In this document: piece after piece, positions 57,701-64,000 of the stretch
How the letters are laid out: every line of letters begins with the position of its first letter
How positions within the stretch are numbered: position 1 is the first letter of the stretch
NCBI RefSeq assembly: GCF_900109915.1
Contig: NZ_FOBU01000002.1
Coordinates: forward strand, 1,009,170-1,073,169
From: Luteibacter sp. UNCMF331Sha3.1
Lineage (GTDB): Bacteria; Pseudomonadota; Gammaproteobacteria; Xanthomonadales; Rhodanobacteraceae
DNA length: 64,000 nt
Direction: 5' to 3'
Notes under the pieces: generated by a model
What the model was told of the DNA's origin: nothing
The model's input: the letters and a program-made list of their open reading frames with translations, nothing else
Databases searched by the model: none
Translations under genes and position numbers: made by a program

Positions 57701-58678
57701 ATGAAGAACGAAAAGCCGACGCTCGGAAGCCGCGCGCTTCGTTGCGCCATCCCGCTGCTGATCGCTGGCGTGGCACTGCCCGCCGTCGCGGCACAGAACA
57801 AGAACGCCTACGTGGCGAACCAGTTCGACAATACCGTGTCGGTGATCGACACGACGACCAACGCCGTCACGGCCACGGTGCCGGTGGGTAACTATCCGCT
57901 CGGCATCGCCGTCAGCCCCAATGGCAATAACGTCTACGTCGCCAACGCGCTCGACAATACCGTCAGCGTGATCGACGCCGCGACCAATGGCGTGAAAGCG
58001 CTGGTGACGGTTGCGAACACACCGGTGGCCGTGACGGTCAGCCCGGACGGCACCGACGTCTACGTCGCCAACGCCAACGAGAACACCGTGTCGGTGATCG
58101 ACGTGGCGACCAACACCGTCGTGGGTTCGCTGCCGGTCGGCAACGCGCCCTTCAGCGTCGCCGTCAGCCCGGATGGCAAGCGCGTGTACACGAGCAATAC
58201 CGGCGACAACACCGTGTCGGTGATCAATACGCGTACCAACGCCGTCTCCAGCATCGCCGTCGGCAGCGCGCCGGCTGGCCTGGGCATTGGCCCGCTCGGC
58301 GCCCGCGTCTACGTAGCGAACGCCGGCTCGAACACGGTGTCGGTCATCGACGCGTTCACCAACAAGGTGGCCGCCACGCTCCCGGCCGGCATCGGTGCGG
58401 CCGGTGTCGCCACCAGCCCGATCGGTATCCCGGTGTACGTGGCGAACGGCGTCGACAACACCGTGTCGGTGATCGAGCCGTTCGGCAAGAAGGTGCTGGC
58501 CACTGTGCCGGTGCAGAGCTCCCCGGGTGCGATGGCGGTGAGCGCGAAGACCGCCCGCGTGTACGTCGCGAATGCCGGCTCCAACTCGGTGTCCGTGATC
58601 GATCCGTTCAAGAACAAGGTCGTCGCGACCGTCACCGTCGGCAACTATCCTGCCGCCGTGGCGACGCAGCCGGAGTAA
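57701..58678 (+). CDS. secreted seven-bladed YVTN beta-propeller
   Basis: 325 residues. Signal peptide to about 30 (GVALPAVAA). Seven copies of a ~42-residue YVTN repeat, each with VYVANxxxNTVSVID and a VPVG...AVSP part, form a complete propeller. Fourth and sixth blades are the most diverged (VYTSN; PVYVANG). Surface propellers of this type bind metals or other proteins. It follows the PstS-like gene, with which it may share secretion by the type II system or adhesin binding. Confidence 0.85.
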   Translation: MKNEKPTLGSRALRCAIPLLIAGVALPAVAAQNKNAYVANQFDNTVSVIDTTTNAVTATVPVGNYPLGIAVSPNGNNVYVANALDNTVSVIDAATNGVKALVTVANTPVAVTVSPDGTDVYVANANENTVSVIDVATNTVVGSLPVGNAPFSVAVSPDGKRVYTSNTGDNTVSVINTRTNAVSSIAVGSAPAGLGIGPLGARVYVANAGSNTVSVIDAFTNKVAATLPAGIGAAGVATSPIGIPVYVANGVDNTVSVIEPFGKKVLATVPVQSSPGAMAVSAKTARVYVANAGSNSVSVIDPFKNKVVATVTVGNYPAAVATQPE

Positions 58679-58699
58679 GCGTTTCGCAGGGACGCACCA

Positions 58700-58733
58700 G
58701 ATGACGGCCATGCTTCGCGGCATGGCCGTCATC
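58700..58733. terminator. hairpin after the beta-propeller gene
   Basis: A perfect 14-bp stem GATGACGGCCATGC/GCATGGCCGTCATC with loop TTCGCG, 21 bases after the stop; no U-run. Probably a transcript 3' end. Confidence 0.6.
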
Positions 58734-58780
58734 GCTTCGCAATCGGGCGATTGCATGCTTGGTCCGTCAAGGAGGGGGGC

Positions 58781-59215
58781 ATGCGCATCAGGCGACACGG
58801 TGGATTCAGTCTGCTGGAAACGTTGGCGGCGATGGTGCTGCTGTTCCTGTGTTTCGGCGCGCTGATGCACGCGGCGGGTGCCTCCGTCGCACTGAACACG
58901 CGCGCGTCGCAGTATACGCAGGCCTCGCTCTGGGCGAGTGGATTGCTCGACCGCACGTTCGTTGCCGAATTTCCGTCCGAGGGTACGCATACCGGGCGTT
59001 TCGACGATACCTATCGCTGGACGATGAAGGTCAGTACGCCGCCAGAGGCGATGGCCACGACGACGCTCGTGCCAATGCACCTCTACCGCATCGAACTGAC
59101 CGTGCAGTGGGATGTGGGCGGCAAGACGCTTTCGTCGCGCTTCGAGACCTTGCGCTCGGTCGCGGAGAAACCGCGCGAGGCGACCGTGCCGCTCTACGCC
59201 ACGGGTGACTCGTGA
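58781..59215 (+). CDS. gspI: GspI-like minor pseudopilin
   Basis: 144 residues. Prepilin peptidase site GGFSLLETLAAMVLLF (cleavage after Gly, Phe +1, Glu +5), then a hydrophobic helix and a small C-terminal domain. AGGAGGGGGG precedes ATG 58781. First of three overlapping genes I-J-K that make the pseudopilus tip of a type II secretion system. No gspG or gspH is encoded here. Confidence 0.82.
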   Translation: MRIRRHGGFSLLETLAAMVLLFLCFGALMHAAGASVALNTRASQYTQASLWASGLLDRTFVAEFPSEGTHTGRFDDTYRWTMKVSTPPEAMATTTLVPMHLYRIELTVQWDVGGKTLSSRFETLRSVAEKPREATVPLYATGDS

Positions 59216-59874
59216 TGCGTCAGTCCGGTTTCAGCCTGCTGGAAACGCTCGCGGCGCTGGCGCTGCTGGCCATGCTGTTGCTGGGTGTGACGGCGGCGGT
59301 GCAGACGATGACGCACTCGACGCACGCGACCGTGGCGGCTACCGAGCGGCTCGATCAGATCCGCGCCGCGCAGCAGTACGTGCGCCGGGCGTTGTCCGGC
59401 TCGCTCGCGTATCCCTGGGCGTTGCGCGCCGACAAGCATCCGATAGTGCTGCGGGGGACCGCCGACGACGTCACCTTCGTGGCGCCCGGCCCGGGCTATC
59501 TGGCGAAGAGCGGTTTGCAGTTGCAACGGCTGGCGTTGGTCGGGGAGGGCAAGGAGAAACGCCTCGAAGCAGCGTTCGCGCCGCTGGCGGCGCGCGAGGC
59601 GGCTCAGGTGGTACCGTCCGCGCCCGAGGTGCTGGTCGACCGTGTGATCTCGGGCCACTTCGTCTACAGCGGTATCGATGGCGATGGCAAACCCGTGGCG
59701 TGGCAACCCACCTGGCCTTATGAAGATCACCTGCCGACGATGATCGGTCTGGAACTCACGCTGGCCGGTGGCACGGGCTGGCCGACGATCGCGGTGCCGC
59801 TGCGCATGGATCCCACGGCGGTGAACGGGCGCGAAGCGATGGCGCGGCTCACCATGATGGATGCGCGGCCATGA
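59215..59874 (+). CDS. gspJ: GspJ-like minor pseudopilin
   Basis: 219 residues, ATG overlapping the gspI stop by one base (GTG 59212 is an alternative). The prepilin site is SGFSLLETLAALALLAMLLL with Glu +5, and the larger C-terminal domain has LVDRVISGHFVYSG. Forms the I-J-K tip complex. Its stop overlaps gspK. Confidence 0.85.
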   Translation: MRQSGFSLLETLAALALLAMLLLGVTAAVQTMTHSTHATVAATERLDQIRAAQQYVRRALSGSLAYPWALRADKHPIVLRGTADDVTFVAPGPGYLAKSGLQLQRLALVGEGKEKRLEAAFAPLAAREAAQVVPSAPEVLVDRVISGHFVYSGIDGDGKPVAWQPTWPYEDHLPTMIGLELTLAGGTGWPTIAVPLRMDPTAVNGREAMARLTMMDARP

Positions 59875-60731
59875 AGCGCATGGCGCGACAGGGCGGCGTC
59901 GCGCTGCTGGTGGTGCTCTGGGGCTGCACGCTGGCCGCGATCACGTTGGGCGCGCTGGCAAGCACGGCGCGCGTGGAGAGCACGCAGGCACGCGGACAGG
60001 TGTCACGCACGCAGGCGCTCTACGCGGCGCAGGCCGGTATCGACCGGGCCGTCTACATGCTCAACGCGCGCGACGACAGCCAGCGCTGGATGGCGGACGG
60101 CCGGCGGTACGCGATGAGCGTGGGGAAGGCGGAGGTGCAACTCGAGATCGCCGACGAGGACGGCAAGGTCAATCTGAACTCCGCGTCGCCGGAGCTCGTC
60201 GAGCGTCTGTTGCTCGTTTCGGGCGTGCCGCCGTCCTCGGTCGCGGGAATACGGGGCGCGATCCTGGGGTGGGGGAGGCGCGGGAACATGGCGGCGTCGC
60301 TGCTCCTGGCCAAGGGCGGCTTCGCCAGCCTCGACGAGCTCTACCGCGTGCCCGGCGTCGACGCCGACACGGTCGACCGCGTGCTGCCGTTCCTTACCCT
60401 GTGGAACGCGGGTGAGCCGAATCTCGCCCACGCCCCGCCGACGGTGGTCGCGGCCGTCACCGGGGCGTCGCTGGAACGTGCGCAGCACTATGTCGAGGGC
60501 GTCCGCCGTCTGCCTTCGGCGGACGCCGCGCTGCCGCTGCTCCCCGGCACCGGCTCGGGCAGTGCGGCGAAGGGCTTCAGCGGCGTGGTCAGCATCGTTT
60601 CGCGCGCCCGGCTGGCCGATGGCATGACACTCGTGCTCGATACCACCGTCGTATTGCACAACGCGCCCGGCGACCCGCGGGCGTATCGGGTGCTGCGCTG
60701 GCGCGAGCGGGCCTTCGATAGCGGGTCCTGA
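59871..60731 (+). CDS. gspK: GspK-like minor pseudopilin
   Basis: 286 residues, ATGA overlap with gspJ. N-terminus RQGGVALLVVLWGCTLAAI lacks the Glu +5 of other pilins, exactly as in GspK, which caps the pseudopilus. It contains the characteristic helix-hairpin-helix-like insert (VNLNSASPELVERLLLVSGV, LASLDELYRVPGV-type) before the second domain. Last gene of the I-J-K set; no gspL, M or N follow. Confidence 0.88.
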   Translation: MKRMARQGGVALLVVLWGCTLAAITLGALASTARVESTQARGQVSRTQALYAAQAGIDRAVYMLNARDDSQRWMADGRRYAMSVGKAEVQLEIADEDGKVNLNSASPELVERLLLVSGVPPSSVAGIRGAILGWGRRGNMAASLLLAKGGFASLDELYRVPGVDADTVDRVLPFLTLWNAGEPNLAHAPPTVVAAVTGASLERAQHYVEGVRRLPSADAALPLLPGTGSGSAAKGFSGVVSIVSRARLADGMTLVLDTTVVLHNAPGDPRAYRVLRWRERAFDSGS

Positions 60732-60813
60732 GCCATGCGCGTTTTCGGCCGGAACACGTGCCGATCACGGATTGCGTCGCAGATTGAACCGGTACGAAGA
60801 CGGGGAGACGCCG

Positions 60814-62490
60814 GTGATCCACGACCTCGCGGGCTGGTCGAAAGTGCTGGAACTGATGCCGACGGCGATGTTCGTCCGCGACACGGTGCACCGTTGGGTG
60901 CTCGTCAACCGCATCGCGTGCGAGTACTTCGGCATCCGGGCCGACGAAGTCGTTGGCCGGAAGGACAGCGAGCTCTTCCCGCCTGATCAGGCGGCCCGCT
61001 TCGCCGCCGGCGACGACGCGGTACTGCGCAGCCACGAAGTGGTCGAAACCGAAGAGGCCGTGACCGATCTGCAGGGCCGCGTGCGTACGCTGCTCACGCG
61101 CAAGACGTGCATCGAACTCAACGGGTCGCCGCACGTGCTTGCCTCCGTCACCGACATCACCGAGCTCCGCGAGTCGGAGGCCCATGTGCGCTGGCTGGCC
61201 TGCCACGACGCCCTGACGGGTCTTTCGAATCGCACGGCCCTGTTCAGCCGCCTGGATGCCGCGATCGCGCGCGCGGCGGGCGGCGGCGCCAGGGCCGCGC
61301 TGTTCTATCTGGACCTCGATGGCTTCAAGCGGGTCAACGACACGTACGGCCATCTCGCGGGCGACGAGTTGCTGGTGCAGTTCGGTACGCGGCTGCGCAA
61401 CCTGGTGGGCACCGGCGACACCGTGGCCCGCATCGGTGGCGACGAGTTCGCGTTGCTGGTGGAGGATGGCGGCAGCCTCGATGTCGAAGCCCTCGCCGAG
61501 AAGATCCTCGTGCTGGCGAACATGCCTTTCGACGTACCGGCGAATACCGCGTTCATCGGCACGTCGGTGGGCGTGGTGCCGATCGACGGCGATTCGGTGG
61601 CGGCGGGCGAGATGGCGCGCAAGGCGGACAGCGCCCTGTACGAGGCAAAGCGGGCGAGGAACCGCCACGTGATCTACACCGACGAACTGGACAACGCGCT
61701 CGCGCATCGTCGCGAGGTCGAGGCCGCCTTGCGCGACGCGCTGCGTACCGGCGACGGGCTCGACTGCTACTACCAGCCGTTGATTCGCGTGAGCGACGGC
61801 AAGGTGATCGGGTTCGAAGCGCTGGCGCGCTGGCGTCATGCGCGGCTGGGCGTGGTGCCCCCCGTGCAGTTCATCGGCGTGGCGGAAGAGACGGGCCTGA
61901 TCGGCAAGCTGGGCGAGTTCATCCTGCGCACGGCATGCATGCGCCTGGCGCCGATGCCCGACGTGTTCGTCGCCGTCAACGTGAGCGCGGTGCAGCTCCG
62001 CGACGACCGGTTCGCCACCACCGTGCTCAACGCGCTGACCGATTCGGGCCTGCCGCCGCACCGGCTGGAGCTGGAGATCACCGAAACGGCGATCGTCAAC
62101 GCCGATAGTGCGACCGTGCGCCTGCTCAGGAATCTGCGGCGAACGGGCGTGCGTATATCGCTCGACGATTTCGGCACCGGCTATTCGAGCCTCACGCTGC
62201 TGAAGGATCTCGACGTCGACAAGGTGAAGATCGATCGCTCGTTCGTCCAGATGGCGCCGATCGCGGACGACTCCGCCGCGATCGTCCGGGCGGTATCCAA
62301 CCTCGGCGCTGCGCTCGGTCTGTGCGTGGTGGCCGAAGGCGTCGAGACCGAACAGCAGCGCGTGTTCCTGCGCGAGGCCGGGTGCGACGAACTGCAGGGC
62401 TATCTTTTTTCGCCGGCGGTTCCGGAGGAGGGCATCGAGCGGGTGCTCGGGTATTTCCCCGAAGCCGAACGCGTCTACTCGGCCGGATAG
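60814..62490 (+). CDS. PAS-GGDEF-EAL c-di-GMP protein
   Basis: 558 residues. N-terminal PAS domain (about 5-120; LMPTAMFVRD, VGRKDSELFPPDQAARFAAGDDAV), GGDEF domain with intact GGDEF near residue 208 but no RxxD inhibitory site, and an EAL domain with EAL at 335-337, DDFGTGYSS near 451, KVKIDRSF and VVAEGVE: all catalytic residues of an active phosphodiesterase. Start GTG 60814 has GGGGAG 6 bases upstream; a TTG at 60772 would extend it. No membrane segment. Confidence 0.9.
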   Translation: MIHDLAGWSKVLELMPTAMFVRDTVHRWVLVNRIACEYFGIRADEVVGRKDSELFPPDQAARFAAGDDAVLRSHEVVETEEAVTDLQGRVRTLLTRKTCIELNGSPHVLASVTDITELRESEAHVRWLACHDALTGLSNRTALFSRLDAAIARAAGGGARAALFYLDLDGFKRVNDTYGHLAGDELLVQFGTRLRNLVGTGDTVARIGGDEFALLVEDGGSLDVEALAEKILVLANMPFDVPANTAFIGTSVGVVPIDGDSVAAGEMARKADSALYEAKRARNRHVIYTDELDNALAHRREVEAALRDALRTGDGLDCYYQPLIRVSDGKVIGFEALARWRHARLGVVPPVQFIGVAEETGLIGKLGEFILRTACMRLAPMPDVFVAVNVSAVQLRDDRFATTVLNALTDSGLPPHRLELEITETAIVNADSATVRLLRNLRRTGVRISLDDFGTGYSSLTLLKDLDVDKVKIDRSFVQMAPIADDSAAIVRAVSNLGAALGLCVVAEGVETEQQRVFLREAGCDELQGYLFSPAVPEEGIERVLGYFPEAERVYSAG

Positions 62491-63107
62491 GCTTCCGCGG
62501 GCATCGGCCAGGTGCGCCGGAGATCGGGCATGCCCGGCACCGTGGTCGCCTGCGGCAGCGGCAACGGCATGCGCATCCCGAGCACGCCGCCGGTGGCGTC
62601 GCCGACGATGGCGATCACGCAGGAGCCGCTGTCCTGCGACGTGCCGAAGGAAAGCCGGCCCCAGGACATCTGCAACACCTGGTAGCGGTTGGGAAGCATC
62701 GAGGGCGCGGCAGGCAGGGACCGCTCGGAGGACGGGGCGTGGAAGCTCTCGTCGATGTCGGCGCGGGGAAAGCAGGGGCGCTGCTCGAGCTGGATGGACG
62801 TGAAGCGCACCATCGGCACGTCGCCGCCTTCGTCGAAACCGCGCGCCTCGAAGGCCGTCACGCGATAGCCGTCCCGGGTGACGAAGGGCTGGCTGCGCAC
62901 GATCTGCGGCGGGGCGTCGGCCGTGGCGTGCAGGCCGCCGGGCAGCTTGTTCGACAGGGCGTCCATGGCGTTGGGCAGCGTGCCCATGGTTCCGTTGATG
63001 ATCTCCACCAGCGTCTTGTCGCTACGCGGCACGCTCATGGACACCGGGGCGGCAAGAGCCGCCAGCGGCGCGACGAGTAGCGGCAGCAGGAGGTGGAGGG
63101 GGCGCAT
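62475..63107 (-). CDS. secreted hypothetical protein
   Basis: 210 residues with a signal peptide (MRPLHLLLPLLVAPLAALAAP). Two Cys (QRPCFPRAD, SGSCVIAIV) could form a disulphide; the C-terminus is Pro-rich. I do not recognise a family. Its last 16 bases overlap the end of the convergent PAS-GGDEF-EAL gene (62475-62490). Confidence 0.6.
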   Translation of the reverse strand: MRPLHLLLPLLVAPLAALAAPVSMSVPRSDKTLVEIINGTMGTLPNAMDALSNKLPGGLHATADAPPQIVRSQPFVTRDGYRVTAFEARGFDEGGDVPMVRFTSIQLEQRPCFPRADIDESFHAPSSERSLPAAPSMLPNRYQVLQMSWGRLSFGTSQDSGSCVIAIVGDATGGVLGMRMPLPLPQATTVPGMPDLRRTWPMPAEAYPAE

Positions 63108-63204
63108 GGAGACCGGGGCGGCGGGTTCGGGGTCGCTAGTGTGCACGAACTGGGTGTGTCTTACGCGGGGCAATTGGCATGATTCCGGGAATGCCGAAAC
63201 CCAC

Positions 63205-63274
63205 TGTGGGAGCGCGCTCGCGCGCGAAGGGTGCTCGCGGCAAGCACCCATTCGCGCGCGAGCGCGCTCCCACA
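63205..63274. repeat. REP-like inverted repeat, GCGCGC variant
   Basis: TGTGGGAGCGCGCTCGCGCG at the left, with the inverted copy at the right, and a GGGTGCT/AGCACCC inner stem. A divergent subfamily of the GTGGGAGC repeats, between the hypothetical gene and selO. Confidence 0.8.
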
Positions 63275-63347
63275 CGAGATCCAGACGAGACCTTGTACCC
63301 GAGAGGAATGCCCGGATATTCCTCATAACGTCCCGACCCCATCCCCG

Positions 63348-64000
63348 ATGACCGACCTTCGCTTCGACAACACCTTCGTGCGCGAGTTGCCGGCCGACCT
63401 CGACACGTCCAACGTGCAGCGTCAGGTGCTCGGCGCCGCTTATTCGTTCGTCGACCCGACCCCGGTGTCCGCGCCGCGGACGATCGCGGTCGCGACGGAC
63501 GTGGCCGCCATGCTCGGCATCGATCCGGACGCCGGCGACTTCGCCGAGGTCTTCGCGGGCAACGCGCGCCGCCCGGGCATGACCGGCTACGCCATGGCGT
63601 ACGGCGGCCATCAGTTCGGGCACTGGGCCGGACAGCTCGGCGACGGGCGGGCGATCTCTCTCGGGGAGGTGCTCACGGCGGCCGATGGCCGCCAGGAGCT
63701 GCAGCTGAAGGGCGCCGGCCGCACGCCGTATTCCCGCGGCGCGGACGGACGCGCCGTGCTGCGGTCGTCCATTCGCGAGTTCCTCTGCAGCGAAGCCATG
63801 CATCATCTCGGCGTGCCGACGACGCGCGCGCTGTCGCTCGTGGCGACCGGCGACGCCGTGGTCCGCGACGTGATGTACGACGGCCACCCGGCGCCGGAGC
63901 CCGGCGCGATCGTCTGCCGCGTGGCGCCTTCGTTCCTGCGCTTCGGCTCGTACGAACTGCCTTCGGCACGCGGCGACGTCGCGCTGCTGCGGCGGCTGGT
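63348..64000 (+). CDS. selO: protein adenylyltransferase SelO, N-terminal part
   Basis: Pseudokinase-fold AMPylase (YdiU/UPF0061), cut by the window end after 217 residues. The start [15 protein letters not shown], the [25 protein letters not shown] motif and [29 protein letters not shown] are unmistakable family hallmarks, including the Lys and Arg that bind the inverted ATP. ATG 63348. It modifies redox-linked proteins in other bacteria. Confidence 0.93.
   Translation, partial: MTDLRFDNTFVRELPADLDTSNVQRQVLGAAYSFVDPTPVSAPRTIAVATDVAAMLGIDPDAGDFAEVFAGNARRPGMTGYAMAYGGHQFGHWAGQLGDGRAISLGEVLTAADGRQELQLKGAGRTPYSRGADGRAVLRSSIREFLCSEAMHHLGVPTTRALSLVATGDAVVRDVMYDGHPAPEPGAIVCRVAPSFLRFGSYELPSARGDVALLRRL

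Overview
The window is GC-rich chromosome of a gammaproteobacterium, most likely order Xanthomonadales, family Rhodanobacteraceae (Luteibacter/Dyella-like). This is inferred from the backbone order recN - hrcA-grpE-dnaK-dnaJ - dapB - carAB-greA, a 41-residue type-B ribosomal protein L36, REP-like palindromes of the GTGGGAGCCAGC type, and large two-partner-secretion loci. The genus cannot be fixed from sequence reading alone.

1-17,450 is mainly housekeeping. It holds a divergent MASE1 histidine kinase and LuxR-type response regulator, recN, the heat-shock genes hrcA, grpE, dnaK and dnaJ, then dapB. A yybP-ykoY (manganese) riboswitch follows, in front of a cation/Ca2+ exchanger-family exporter. 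A 2-oxoglutarate oxygenase, carAB and greA complete the region.

17,550-26,380 is an accessory stress and signalling block. An ECF41 (SigJ-type) sigma factor lies beside a secreted cupin, a carboxymuconolactone decarboxylase-like protein, a sigma region-4-only mini protein, a LysR regulator, an NmrA-like oxidoreductase and an OsmC/Ohr peroxidase. Two near-identical ECF41-type promoters (CGTCACA-N16-CGTC) sit 8-9 nt before start codons. Then come a small acidic protein overlapping a TPR-GGDEF cyclase, and a saccharopine-dehydrogenase-like/DUF4166 pair.

26,450-30,950 holds rpmJ, a LysR gene, a probable sX13-like small RNA with C-rich loops (its own promoter and terminator), scoAB and gnd.

31,000-60,750 is the most interesting part. 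Between the type II secretion secretin gspD and the minor pseudopilin genes gspI-J-K lies one large envelope locus. It encodes a small secreted protein, an STN-domain periplasmic protein, a FecI-type sigma factor and FecR regulator, a TpsB outer-membrane exporter, a fusion of DUF2341 + LamG + ExbB, ExbD, TonB, a porin-like barrel, a periplasmic coiled-coil protein, an unrecognised protein and a 4,016-residue TpsA filamentous haemagglutinin. A PstS-like protein and a seven-bladed YVTN beta-propeller, both with signal peptides, follow. The arrangement suggests a dedicated, possibly energised and self-regulated, surface-assembly system tied to type II secretion.

60,800-64,000 holds a PAS-GGDEF-EAL protein, a secreted hypothetical protein and the start of selO. 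REP-like palindromes lie in many of the intergenic gaps. I see no tRNA, rRNA, CRISPR array, insertion sequence or prophage.
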